Positions 1-8,241 of a DNA stretch of 49,445 nt are shown in pieces. Within the stretch, counting starts at the first letter, position 1, and each line of letters begins with the position of its first letter. Source of the DNA: Paenibacillus glucanolyticus NBRC 15330 (lineage in GTDB: Bacteria > Bacillota > Bacilli > Paenibacillales > Paenibacillaceae); contig NZ_BIMC01000031.1 of the NCBI RefSeq assembly GCF_004000885.1, forward strand, positions 1 through 49,445. The letters are read 5' to 3'. The position numbers were made by a program, and so were the translations under genes. The notes under the pieces are model-generated. The model worked only from the letters and a program-made list of their open reading frames with translations. It was not told where the DNA came from and did no database searches.

Positions 1-1
1 A

Positions 2-706
2 GCTACGGGCACAATCGGGGCCACTGGTGCAACTGGAGCTACGGGCACAACCGGCGCCACGGGCGTTACCGGGGCTACTGGCGTAACCGGAGCCACGGGC
101 GTAACGGGAGCTACGGGCACAACCGGCGCTACTGGCGTAACCGGAGCGACTGGCGTTACTGGCGCCACTGGTGCAACGGGAGCCATGGGCGTAACTGGAG
201 CTACGGGCGTAACCGGGCCCACTGGTGCAACTGGAGTCACGGGTGTAACTGGAGCGACAGGCGCAACCGGCGCCACAGGCGTAACTGGAGCCACAGGTGC
301 AACGGGAGCTACAGGAGTATTCCAGCAATTTCAAGTATCCGTGAATACTCCTAACACCTCTGGGAGCTCTGCAATTTTGCTAACTGCAGCACCGACAACG
401 CTTAAAACAATTACCGTTACGTCCATTCCTGCAGGGAGCAGGGTATGGTTAACAGGAATAGTTGGTTGGGAGGCGACTGCAGGAACCTCTTCTATTCAGT
501 TACAGATTCTTCGTGGAGCAACTGTTATCTTCAGTACGAATGCCCATGCTGCAGCCAATAGTGCGTTTGCAACAACAAACGTTAACCACGTAGATACAAC
601 ACCAGGGACTGGAAGTGTCACGTATTCATTAATTGCTGTAATGTTAGTGGGAACCGGTACGGCAGTAGGCGGAATAACTTTTACAGGCTCTTTAATCAAT
701 CCTTAA
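2..706 (+). CDS. Collagen-like Gly-X-Thr repeat protein, 5' partial
   Basis: The reading frame is open from base 2, so the true start lies outside the window. Residues coded up to about base 318 are uninterrupted collagen-type triplets, almost all G-A-T or G-V-T. A non-repetitive C-terminal domain of about 130 residues follows, rich in Thr, Ser, Val and Ala, and probably a beta-sandwich. This layout resembles BclA-type exosporium and spore-surface filaments of Bacilli, where the collagen stalk forms a trimer and the C-terminal domain is the distal knob. The C-terminal match is by general character only. The repeats are built from near-identical 9-base units, so stalk length may vary between strains. 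The stop is at 704-706. Confidence 0.85.
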   Translation, partial: ATGTIGATGATGATGTTGATGVTGATGVTGATGVTGATGTTGATGVTGATGVTGATGATGAMGVTGATGVTGPTGATGVTGVTGATGATGATGVTGATGATGATGVFQQFQVSVNTPNTSGSSAILLTAAPTTLKTITVTSIPAGSRVWLTGIVGWEATAGTSSIQLQILRGATVIFSTNAHAAANSAFATTNVNHVDTTPGTGSVTYSLIAVMLVGTGTAVGGITFTGSLINP

Positions 707-739
707 CAAAGTGAACAAGGAGATTGTTTTGGGCATTGA

Positions 740-1315
740 GTGATGGTTTATAAAATTGCGTGTGAAACAGCTTACGCTTCAGCGGTAACAGCAGCAGTGG
801 CAACAGCTCTGCAAGAGATGAATGCAAATATAGATGCAAAGACAGATGTTAACCATTTTGAGTTTAATCGTTTTATCGTTCAAGAAGGTCGTCTGACAGA
901 AGCATTCCGCTTCGAAACTCAGCCTGGCGGTACTGCCATCATGAAGTCCTGGGAAGTAAATCAGCAAGCTTTAATTCGGGCGGTGCATGCAGCCAATCCG
1001 AATACGGTAGTCGTCATCGTCGGCGGGTACCCGTTTGCCGTGAACTGGGAGCAGGAGCATGTGCCGTCCATCGTCTTTACGTCCCATGCCGGTCAGGAGC
1101 TGGGGCATGCGGTCGCCGACGTGCTGTACGGGGATTACAATCCGGGTGGACGCTTGAATATGACGTGGTACCAATCCAGCAAGCAGCTTCCGGATATAAT
1201 GGATTACGACATCATCAAAGGAAAACGGACCTATCAATATTTCGAGGGGGATGTGTTGTACCCGTTCGGTCATGGTCTCAGCTACTCCCACTTCAGCTAT
1301 AGCGGCCTGCGTTAA
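740..1315 (+). pseudogene. Chimeric ORF: unknown N-terminal part joined to a GH3 glycosidase fragment
   Basis: This ORF looks like a fusion. Residues 1 to about 76 are unrecognised, low in GC and helical in character. From about residue 77 (near base 968) the sequence is typical of the C-terminal half of family 3 glycoside hydrolases: a VVIVGGYPFAV strand, SHAGQELGHAVADVL, GDYNPGGRLNMTW, and the closing YPFGHGLSY motif. The whole GH3 N-terminal barrel with its catalytic nucleophile is absent. An AAGGAG at 717-722 precedes GTG 740 or ATG 743 at long spacing (17 or 20 bases). The ORF stops at 1315, but the GH3 protein clearly continues in another frame. I read it as a deletion junction, and it is unlikely to be an active glycosidase. 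Confidence 0.7.
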
Positions 1316-2034
1316 GCCAATCGAACATCCGAGCCGATGGCCAAGTGACCGTCACGCTGGTTGTGAAGAATGAAGGTCATCTGCCCGGCGATGAGGTCGT
1401 TCAGCTGTACGTAAAGGCTGATTCCTCTCGTGTCATCCGACCTCTCAAAACCCTGAAAGGCTTCCGCCGCATTCACCTCCAGCCAAACGCTTCGGAAACG
1501 GTAAGCTTTGAGCTTAAAGCGGGGGACCTGGCCTTCTGGGATGTCACCCGTGATCGCTACTGTGTGGAGAGCGGCAGCTACACCCTCATGGTCGGACCGT
1601 CCTCCGGTCAAGTGGCTGAGACGGCCGTTCTTCAAATCGCAGGTGAAACCATTCCACCACGTTCCCTGCTGGAGCCCGTTCGAGCCGTGAATTATGATGA
1701 CTATCAAGATGTCTTCATAGACGAATGCCGTGAAGGCGGGGAAAGCATACGTATGGCTGGTGATTCGGGATGGATCGCTTTCCATGACGTGAGCTTCGAT
1801 GAAGCCTTCACCGCATTTGAGGCCAGGGTGAGCGGACACATCAAGGGCGGCGAAGTCATCGTAAGAACAGGCAGCCCCGACGGTCCCGAGGCCGGAAGCT
1901 GCAAGGTCCCTCCTACCGGAGGACGCCAAGCCTGGACAACCGTCAAGGCTCCTCTGACAGGATTAGCGGGAAGGCACAACGTATTTCTTGCCTTCACCGG
2001 CGAAGTACAGATCAGTTGGTTCCGTATAACATAG
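1312..2034 (+). pseudogene. Frameshifted C-terminal tail of the GH3 glycosidase (FnIII-like plus CBM6-like domain)
   Basis: In the frame starting at 1312 the codons read straight on from the upstream GH3 fragment, with no stop and with the expected linker into VTVTLVVKNEGH and GDEVVQLYV, the hallmark of the FnIII-like C-terminal domain of GH3 enzymes. One missing base near 1312 therefore separates the two ORFs. After about residue 110 a carbohydrate-binding module of CBM6 character follows, with paired strands ending in QISWFRIT. A GTG at 1345 could open a shorter frame but has no good ribosome binding site. The most economical reading is a dead gene; a sequencing error could account for the frameshift but not for the missing N-terminal half. 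Confidence 0.75.
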
Positions 2035-2080
2035 TGCTAATGGTGCAGTCTATGACCGTGTTCCTCGTCTCCCTGTAAAC

Positions 2081-2153
2081 AAAGTGCACCCCTTCATTCG
2101 AACATTGGACCCGTCAGGGTTACCTTCATGTTCATATGATGGGGTGCTTTTTT
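2081..2153 (+). terminator. Long imperfect hairpin terminator after the GH3 remnant
   Basis: GCACCCC at 2086-2092 pairs with GGGGTGC at 2141-2147, and the stem extends imperfectly to about 17 of 20 pairs, followed by TTTTTT. It lies between the + strand GH3 tail and the convergent pgi gene. The T-run favours plus-strand termination. Confidence 0.7.
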
Positions 2154-2180
2154 AAACATCTATAATCAATGACACCTATC

Positions 2181-3527
2181 TTAAACGTTCGTGCCTTCCA
2201 GACGCTTCAGAAGTGCTTTCTGTTCTTCCTCATACCCCGGCTTCCCAAGCAGAGCGAACATGTTCTTCTTATACGCCTCTACGCCAGGCTGATCGAATGG
2301 ATTCACTCCGAGCAAAAGCCCGCTAATTGCCACTGCCTTCTCGAAGAAATACACCATCTCGCCATACGTATAGGGACTAAGCTCGTCCAGCGTGACCACC
2401 AGATTCGGAACACCCCCATCAACGTGAGCCAGAAGCGTGCCCTGGAAGGCACGGCGGTTTACTTCATTCATCGTCATCCCCGACAGGAAATTCAGACCAT
2501 CGAGGTTGTTGGCATCCGACTCCACCGTGATCTCACGGCGGGGTTTCTTCACCTGCAGTACAGTTTCGATCAGATCGCGCCGACCTTCCTGTACATATTG
2601 CCCCATCGAATGCAAATCCGTTGTGAAGTCTACAGACGCCGGGAACAGCCCCTTCTGATGTTTGCCCTCACTCTCGCCGAAGAGCTGCTTCCACCATTCT
2701 GACACGGTATGCAGATTCGGCTCATAATTCACGAGCAGCTCAATCGATTTGCCCTTACGATACAAGGCATTACGTACAGCCGCATACTGATAGCTTGGAT
2801 TGTCGGCAAGCTCCGGGCTGCTGAAACGCTCGGCCGCTGCCGCTGCTCCCGCCATCATCTGGTCAATATCGATACCGGATACCGCAATCGGTAACAGTCC
2901 TACCGCAGTCAATACGGAGAATCTCCCGCCCACGTCGTCCGGAATAACAAACGTTTCATACCCTTCTTCGTCAGCCAATGTACGCAAAGCCCCCTGCGCT
3001 TTGTCCGTCGTGGCGAAGATGCGCTTGCGAGCGCCATCCTTGCCGTACTTGCGCTCCATATAGTCACGGAACAGACGGAAGGCAACCGCAGGCTCTGTCG
3101 TCGTTCCTGACTTCGAGATCACATTAACCGATATATCCTTGCCTTCCAGCAGATCCAGCAGATCCGAAACATAATCAGAGCTCAGGTGGTGCCCTACATA
3201 ATAGATACGGGTATTACCCGCCATCTCATTATGGAACGAGTGCGATAACGAATCGATCGCTGCACGCGCCCCCAGGTAAGAACCGCCGATACCAATAACA
3301 ACAAGGGCGTCCGATTGCTCGCGAATCGATGCAGCCGCTTGTTTAATGCGTGCGAACTCCTCTCGATCATATTGATGTGGCAGGTCCATCCAGCCGAGGT
3401 AATCAGATCCAGGGCTCTTCTGCTGATGGAGCATTTCATGCGCTGTGCGCACGAACTCACTCATATAATCCACTTCGCTAGCCTCCATAAAAGGCAGCGC
3501 TTGTGTATAATCAAAGGTTATACTCAC
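2181..3527 (-). CDS. pgi: Glucose-6-phosphate isomerase
   Basis: Cytosolic enzyme interconverting glucose 6-phosphate and fructose 6-phosphate. The protein has 448 residues, the usual length of the short Firmicutes type. Visible signatures are the sugar-phosphate site VIGIGGSYLGARA, SKSGTTTEPAVAFR, GGRFSVLTAVGLLP and the FGESEGKHQKGLFP block. It starts at GTG 3527, with an AGGGAG about 10 bases upstream. It is the last gene of a minus-strand set zwf-gnd-tal-pgi (58-base gap from tal), so fructose 6-phosphate made by transaldolase can return to glucose 6-phosphate and feed another round of NADPH production. Confidence 0.97.
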   Translation of the reverse strand: MSITFDYTQALPFMEASEVDYMSEFVRTAHEMLHQQKSPGSDYLGWMDLPHQYDREEFARIKQAAASIREQSDALVVIGIGGSYLGARAAIDSLSHSFHNEMAGNTRIYYVGHHLSSDYVSDLLDLLEGKDISVNVISKSGTTTEPAVAFRLFRDYMERKYGKDGARKRIFATTDKAQGALRTLADEEGYETFVIPDDVGGRFSVLTAVGLLPIAVSGIDIDQMMAGAAAAAERFSSPELADNPSYQYAAVRNALYRKGKSIELLVNYEPNLHTVSEWWKQLFGESEGKHQKGLFPASVDFTTDLHSMGQYVQEGRRDLIETVLQVKKPRREITVESDANNLDGLNFLSGMTMNEVNRRAFQGTLLAHVDGGVPNLVVTLDELSPYTYGEMVYFFEKAVAISGLLLGVNPFDQPGVEAYKKNMFALLGKPGYEEEQKALLKRLEGTNV

Positions 3528-3585
3528 CGTAAATCCACTCCCTATCCCAGAATATGATGGATCAATAGACGCACAGATCCCTTGC

Positions 3586-4236
3586 TTACTTATTAGCCGG
3601 AACGGATGCCCAGTCTTTCAGGAAACGCTCCAGTCCGATATCGGTTAACGGGTGTTTCCACAACGATGGCAAGAGTGAGCCGGGAATCGTTGCAATATCG
3701 GCGCCTGCAAGAGCAGCCTGCTCGACATGATCAATACTGCGCACACTGGCTGTTATAATCTCTGTTGTAAAATGATACTGCTTCATTATGGCCTTCAGAT
3801 CACGTACCAGCTTCATACCGTCTACTCCGATATCATCCAAACGGCCAACGAACGGACTAATGTAGGTTGCGCCTGCTTTAGCAGCCATCAAACCTTGGGC
3901 AGCAGAGAAAACCAACGTTACATTCGTCTTGATCCCTTCCTTCGCAAGCTGGTATGTCGCTTCCAAACCACTCTCGGTGAGCGGCAGCTTTACGACGATA
4001 TTCGATGCCCAGGTAGCGATTTCGCGTCCCTCCTGTAGCATCTCTTCCGTTGTCATGCCAATCACTTCCGCACTGACCGGACCGGGAACGAGGCGGGTAA
4101 TATCCTGAATGATATCCTTGAACGGACGACCTTCCTTCGCGATAATGGATGGATTCGTTGTGACTCCGTCCACAAGACCAAGACGACTGATACGAGTAAT
4201 TTCTTCCATGTTACCTGTGTCCAAGAAAAATTTCAT
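3586..4236 (-). CDS. tal: Transaldolase, short TalC/MipB-type
   Basis: Pentose phosphate pathway enzyme moving a dihydroxyacetone unit between sugar phosphates. The 216-residue length fits the small subfamily. It shows GVTTNPSIIAKEGR near the N-terminus, the Schiff-base lysine in VVKLPLTESGLEA, and ITASVRS followed by AGADIATIPGSLL. The frame is open further upstream to 4281, but ATG 4236 has an AGGGAGG eight bases before it and begins exactly where the family begins (MKFFLDTGN). Some members of this small family are fructose 6-phosphate aldolases; the operon with zwf and gnd favours transaldolase. Confidence 0.93.
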   Translation of the reverse strand: MKFFLDTGNMEEITRISRLGLVDGVTTNPSIIAKEGRPFKDIIQDITRLVPGPVSAEVIGMTTEEMLQEGREIATWASNIVVKLPLTESGLEATYQLAKEGIKTNVTLVFSAAQGLMAAKAGATYISPFVGRLDDIGVDGMKLVRDLKAIMKQYHFTTEIITASVRSIDHVEQAALAGADIATIPGSLLPSLWKHPLTDIGLERFLKDWASVPANK

Positions 4237-4342
4237 GATAAATGCCTCCCTGTTTATATGGTATAAAAGCGTATTCGTCAAAATAGCGCTGCCTGCGCAC
4301 GATTCGATTGCTTCAGGCTAGAGTCAACTCAGGCCAACCGGA

Positions 4343-5236
4343 TTATTGCTTCTCAACCGCATGACCGCCGAATTCATTGCGCAGTGCTGCCACAACTTTG
4401 CCGTTGAACGTATCCTGATCCAGCGAACGGTATCGCATCAGGAGCGACATGGCAATGACAGGCGTTGACGCTTGAAGATCAAGTGCTGTCTCGACGGTCC
4501 ATTTGCCTTCGCCTGATGAGTGCATCACGCCCTTGATTTCATCCAGCTTCGCGTCCTTGGAGAAGGCGCGTTCCGTAAGCTCCATCAGCCACGAACGAAT
4601 GACAGACCCATGGTTCCACACACGGGCTACCTGTTCGTAGTCAAAGTCGAAGTCACTTTTCTCCAACACCTCAAAGCCTTCCCCGATCGCGGCCATCATC
4701 CCGTACTCGATGCCATTGTGCACCATCTTCAGGAAGTGGCCGCTGCCTGCTTCTCCCCCGTATAAATAGCCGTTCTCAACAGCAGTATCTCGGAAGATCG
4801 GCTCTACGTGCTGCCAGGCTTCCTTGTCACCGCCAATCATGTAGCTGGCGCCGTTCCGGGCGCCTTCCATGCCGCCGGACGTGCCGACATCCATGAAGTG
4901 AATGCCTGCCCCTCTGAGTTGTTCGTATCGGCGAAGGGACTCCTTGTAATGAGAGTTACCCGCCTCAATGACAATATCTCCGGCGGACAACAACGGCTTC
5001 AATTGATCAATGACCGAATCAACAACGGCATGCGGGACCATGATCCACATCACTCTTGGCGTCTCCATGGCTTGTACCATCTGTTCAAGGGTATGAACGC
5101 CCTTGGCGCCATAAGATGACATCTCTTCTACTGCTTGCTTATTCAGATCGAATGCAACGACATCATGTTGATGGTCGAGCAGGTTCTGCCCGAGATTCAA
5201 ACCCATTTTGCCTAATCCAACTAATCCTACTTTCAT
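4343..5236 (-). CDS. gnd: 6-phosphogluconate dehydrogenase, decarboxylating, short type
   Basis: Oxidative pentose phosphate enzyme converting 6-phosphogluconate to ribulose 5-phosphate, CO2 and a reduced nicotinamide cofactor. At 297 residues it is the short YqeC/GndA-like type, not the 470-residue enzyme. It shows the Rossmann motif GLVGLGKMG at the N-terminus, GNSHYKES, the substrate motif GGMEGARNGASYMIGG and the catalytic lysine in KMVHNGIEYG. ATG 5236 has GGAGAG about eight bases upstream, better than the in-frame GTG at 5251. It lies 48 bases after zwf. NAD or NADP preference cannot be read with confidence. Confidence 0.94.
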   Translation of the reverse strand: MKVGLVGLGKMGLNLGQNLLDHQHDVVAFDLNKQAVEEMSSYGAKGVHTLEQMVQAMETPRVMWIMVPHAVVDSVIDQLKPLLSAGDIVIEAGNSHYKESLRRYEQLRGAGIHFMDVGTSGGMEGARNGASYMIGGDKEAWQHVEPIFRDTAVENGYLYGGEAGSGHFLKMVHNGIEYGMMAAIGEGFEVLEKSDFDFDYEQVARVWNHGSVIRSWLMELTERAFSKDAKLDEIKGVMHSSGEGKWTVETALDLQASTPVIAMSLLMRYRSLDQDTFNGKVVAALRNEFGGHAVEKQ

Positions 5237-5284
5237 GCGGTTTCTCTCCACTCATTATATTTTTCTACTGATGATGATATTTTA

Positions 5285-6820
5285 TTAAACGACACTCACT
5301 TCAGGCTCTTCTGCCTCTCCGGCCGGCTCATCCTGAGCTGCTGCCAGCAACGCTGCTTCCTTATCCAGCCACCACGTATTCCCGTCCTGTCTTACCAGCT
5401 CATCCGAAGCGGAAGGACCGTAAGATCCGGCGGTATATGGATGCAATGGAACTTGATTCTCCGCAAATGCTTCAAGAACAGGCTGCACCCATTGCCATGC
5501 CAGTTCCACCTCATCCCAATGAGCGAAGAAGGAAGCATCTCCGCGGAAGGCATCATGAATCAAATTCTCATAAGCCTCAGGTATCTCTTGGGTCGCGGTG
5601 TAATCAACATGAATCGGCTCGATCCCTCCGCCCTTCGCCACATCCTTGCTATTGAGCTGGAAGGTAATCCGCTCATTCGGACTGATCTCGATCACAAGCA
5701 GATTCGGGCGCTCTGATGCGGAAGGGCCGGAATTGTCATGCTGGCCCATCGGATCCTTGAACTCGATAACGATTCTTGTTGATTTCTCTTTCATCCGCTT
5801 CCCTGTCCGTATATAGAACGGGACCTCATTCCACAAGGTGTCGTCAATCCATAAGCGGGCTGCAATGAAGGTATCATTCCTAGAAGATACCGCGATGCCT
5901 GGCTCCTCGGTATAACTCACGACATTCCGGCCGTTAATCGTACCGGTCTCATACTGACCGCGGACAACGGAGGAAACAACCTCATCTGTCCGAAGCGGAC
6001 GAAGTGCCTGGAGTACTTTCTTCTTCCGGTACCGAATGTCTTCCGCCGTGCTTCCCTCAGGCAGATGCATGGCCACCATCATCAGCAGCTGGAGCATATG
6101 GTTCTGGAACATGTCGCGGATGGCTCCGGCTTGATCGTAATAGCCTGCCCGTCCTTCCAGGCCCACAATCTCACTCGCGGTAATCTGCACGCTGTTGATG
6201 TAGCGGTTGCTCCAAAGAGCATGCAGCACAGGGTTTTTCATTTCCAGCACTTCGAGGTTCTGAACCATCGATTTGCCAAGGTAATGATCAATGCGGTAGA
6301 TCTCATCCTCAGCAAACGACTTGCTTAGCTGTTCATTCAATTCACGGGCCGAGGCAAGATCATGACCAAAAGGCTTCTCGATAATCAGCCGCTTCCAGCC
6401 CTCCGTATCGCCTAAGCCGCTCTGCTGGATATTCTGAGCGATCATCTCAAAATATTCAGGTGCTACCGACAGATAGAACATACGGTTCTGAGGAATATCC
6501 AGCTCCTGCTCTCTCTTCGTCACCAGTTCAAGCAATCGCTTAAAGTCCTCAGGCCGGGTCACGTCTAACGCGTGATAACGGATCGACTCCAAAAAACGAT
6601 CGATATGCTGAGATGGACCATTTCGACGAGAGAATGAATCCAGCGACTGCCTTACGGCTTGCTGGAACTGGGTATCCTCAGTCGGCTTTCTCCCCATACC
6701 GATAATGGAGAATGCGGACGGCATCTTCCCATCGATATAGAGGTTATACAGAGCCGGGAAGATTTTGCGTTTAGCAAGATCACCCGTAGCCCCGAACAAG
6801 ACAAAAGTTGCTGCTTCCAT
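5285..6820 (-). CDS. zwf: Glucose-6-phosphate 1-dehydrogenase
   Basis: First enzyme of the oxidative pentose phosphate branch, reducing NADP while oxidising glucose 6-phosphate. It has 511 residues, with the cofactor motif GATGDLAKRK at the N-terminus and the active-site block RIDHYLGKS. The residue after the conserved lysine is Ser, where the family signature I know has Glu. Later motifs include AGYYDQAGAIRDMFQNH and YIRTGKRM. ATG 6820 follows AGGAGG at seven bases. It is the promoter-proximal gene of zwf-gnd-tal-pgi and faces a divergent HxlR regulator. The last 15 residues or so are an acidic tail. Confidence 0.96.
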   Translation of the reverse strand: MEAATFVLFGATGDLAKRKIFPALYNLYIDGKMPSAFSIIGMGRKPTEDTQFQQAVRQSLDSFSRRNGPSQHIDRFLESIRYHALDVTRPEDFKRLLELVTKREQELDIPQNRMFYLSVAPEYFEMIAQNIQQSGLGDTEGWKRLIIEKPFGHDLASARELNEQLSKSFAEDEIYRIDHYLGKSMVQNLEVLEMKNPVLHALWSNRYINSVQITASEIVGLEGRAGYYDQAGAIRDMFQNHMLQLLMMVAMHLPEGSTAEDIRYRKKKVLQALRPLRTDEVVSSVVRGQYETGTINGRNVVSYTEEPGIAVSSRNDTFIAARLWIDDTLWNEVPFYIRTGKRMKEKSTRIVIEFKDPMGQHDNSGPSASERPNLLVIEISPNERITFQLNSKDVAKGGGIEPIHVDYTATQEIPEAYENLIHDAFRGDASFFAHWDEVELAWQWVQPVLEAFAENQVPLHPYTAGSYGPSASDELVRQDGNTWWLDKEAALLAAAQDEPAGEAEEPEVSVV

Positions 6821-6851
6821 CAGAGGTCCTCCTTGATATATGAACGATAGA

Positions 6852-6879
6852 GCTATAATTAGTTCACATAAATAGTTAA
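6852..6879 (-). promoter_or_regulatory. Possible zwf promoter
   Basis: On the minus strand TTAACT (6874-6879) and TATAGC (6852-6857) are 16 bases apart, upstream of zwf. The -35 box abuts the inverted repeat at 6879-6897, so a protein bound there could touch RNA polymerase. Moderate match only. Confidence 0.35.
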
Positions 6880-6905
6880 GGTTACTATTAATAACCTAAT
6901 TACTT
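6879..6905. promoter_or_regulatory. Candidate HxlR-family operator before zwf
   Basis: AGGTTA (6879-6884), a 7-base spacer and TAACCT (6892-6897) form a perfect inverted repeat. The block TAACCTAATTACTT (6892-6905) recurs with one change at 7060-7073, in front of the divergent regulator gene. Confidence 0.5.
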
Positions 6906-7059
6906 TTTATAACTTAATAATTTTTATACAGCTCATATTACTCTTCCGTATTCCACACGTCAACCTCTTTTTGTCTAAATTGTGAACGTTCGAACTTTCA
7001 CTATCTTGTTTACGCTTTATATGATAATGTATCCTGAATTTGCAACTTGAAATAACGGG

Positions 7060-7073
7060 TAACCTGATTACTT
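7060..7073. promoter_or_regulatory. Second copy of the candidate operator, in the HxlR leader
   Basis: TAACCTGATTACTT matches the zwf-proximal site at 13 of 14 bases. It lies about 40 bases before the regulator's ATG, between its likely promoter and its ribosome binding site, where bound protein would affect the regulator's own transcription. Confidence 0.45.
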
Positions 7074-7111
7074 ATCGTAAACTCATCATCAATTACAGGA
7101 GGCTGTCTTTT

Positions 7112-7441
7112 ATGAGTGAACAACATCTAGAACGGGATTCGTTCCGATTATGCGAAAAGGTTGGGAATTGCTATCACCTGATCGGGAAAAAGTGGATCGC
7201 ACTCATTATTCACGCTTTGCTGGACAAACCGAAGAGATTCAGCGAAATCCATGCCTGTATTCCCGACTTAAGCAAGCGGGTGCTGAATGAACGCATCAAA
7301 GAACTTGAAGACTACGGCATCATTCATCGCAATGTCATACCGACCAGGCCCATCCGTACAGAGTACTCGTTGACTGTAAAAGGGACCGAATTAGGGGAGG
7401 CACTTGCCACGGTCGAAGCATGGGCCGAAAAATGGCTATAA
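7112..7441 (+). CDS. HxlR-family transcriptional regulator with HypR-like cysteines
   Basis: A 109-residue winged-helix DNA-binding protein. ATG 7112 follows AGGAGG (7097-7102); the frame is open further upstream, without a better start. The family core is visible: LIGKKWIALIIHALL, RFSEIHACIPDLSKRVLNERIKELEDYGI, then a wing ending in TEYSLTVKG. Counted from this start, cysteines lie at 14, 20 and 49. Redox-sensing HxlR proteins use an N-terminal cysteine (YodB Cys6), and HypR of B. subtilis uses Cys14 with Cys49 of the partner subunit, the same two positions. Its divergent placement and the shared 14-base motif suggest control of the zwf operon and of itself. Thiol sensing is inference. Confidence 0.85.
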   Translation: MSEQHLERDSFRLCEKVGNCYHLIGKKWIALIIHALLDKPKRFSEIHACIPDLSKRVLNERIKELEDYGIIHRNVIPTRPIRTEYSLTVKGTELGEALATVEAWAEKWL

Positions 7442-7505
7442 GTGAATCTGCCGCCGTAATGGCAACCCCCTCCTCTCCATTCGCATCCTCCAACCGTACG
7501 TCAAA

Positions 7506-7545
7506 GGCGTTCCATCTGCAGGGAGCAGAATGGAGCGCCTTATTT
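7506..7545 (+). terminator. Terminator after the HxlR gene
   Basis: GGCGTTCCATCTGC and GCAGAATGGAGCGCC form a near-perfect long stem with a short loop, followed by TTATTT. Confidence 0.75.
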
Positions 7546-7707
7546 GGATGGAGGAACGTGGACAGTTGATTGATTGCTGTCACCATCCGGACAAGTGACC
7601 TTATGATTGGCTTAATTATTCGCGAATCGTTCCTGATCATATGAAATGAACCATTTCGGACGGTCATTTGTTTATATAACATAACGCGAAGAAAGGAGTG
7701 CCTTGGA

Positions 7708-8241
7708 TTGACGGAACGCGAGTTATTCGATGCTTATAACAAGGACGTGTACCGCACCTGCTACTACATGCTGCGGAACGCACAGGATGCGGAAGATCTC
7801 TGCCACGACGTGTTTGTCACCGTATTTCGTCAGGAATGGAGAAACGTTGAGCATACACGTGCCTGGATCATGCGTATCACGATGAACCACTGCCTGAATT
7901 TACTTAGAAGGAATCAGACACAGCGGGAAAAACAAAGCCAGGTTCAATGGCTTCACGAGCAGACCACCGCATCGGTTAAATCCGTAGACACCATCGTATT
8001 GGAAAAAGCGGCAACAGCCGAATGGGAGAAACTGCTGAATCAACTTCCGGACAAGCTGATGGCCGTCATTACGCTCCGCTACATCGGCGAGCTGTCGATG
8101 ACGGAAATCGCCGAAACCCTGAAGATTCCTGTAGGAACAGTTAAATCAAGGCTTCACAAAGCACTGAAAATCATGCGTAAAAAACTCGAACAAAATCACA
8201 GCATTTGGTTGAAGGGAGAGAAACAATATGGAACGCATTGA
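7708..8241 (+). CDS. ECF-type RNA polymerase sigma factor
   Basis: A 177-residue sigma-70 family factor with only regions 2 and 4. Region 2 is seen in MLRNAQDAEDLCHDVFVTVF and the following TRAWIMRITMNHCLNLLRR. Region 4 is RYIGELSMTEIAETL with PVGTVKSRLHKALKIMRKKL. It starts at TTG 7708, with AAAGGAG at 7692-7698. Its stop overlaps the next gene by 14 bases, so the two are translationally coupled. That partner is a single-pass DUF4179 membrane protein, the usual layout of a sigma factor and its membrane-anchored anti-sigma. A second pair of the same kind is at 14326-15937. The signal sensed is unknown. Confidence 0.93.
   Translation: MTERELFDAYNKDVYRTCYYMLRNAQDAEDLCHDVFVTVFRQEWRNVEHTRAWIMRITMNHCLNLLRRNQTQREKQSQVQWLHEQTTASVKSVDTIVLEKAATAEWEKLLNQLPDKLMAVITLRYIGELSMTEIAETLKIPVGTVKSRLHKALKIMRKKLEQNHSIWLKGEKQYGTH

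Noticed and set aside
496..699. Minus-strand ORF inside the collagen-like protein C-terminal domain
   Set aside because: Antisense to a clear coding frame, no ribosome binding site, no recognisable protein.
1312..1929. 205-codon minus-strand ORF over the GH3 tail
   Set aside because: The + strand frame gives an unmistakable FnIII-like domain; the antisense translation looks random.
7335..7682. Minus-strand ORF overlapping the end of the HxlR gene
   Set aside because: Shadow of the regulator and its terminator; low-complexity translation.
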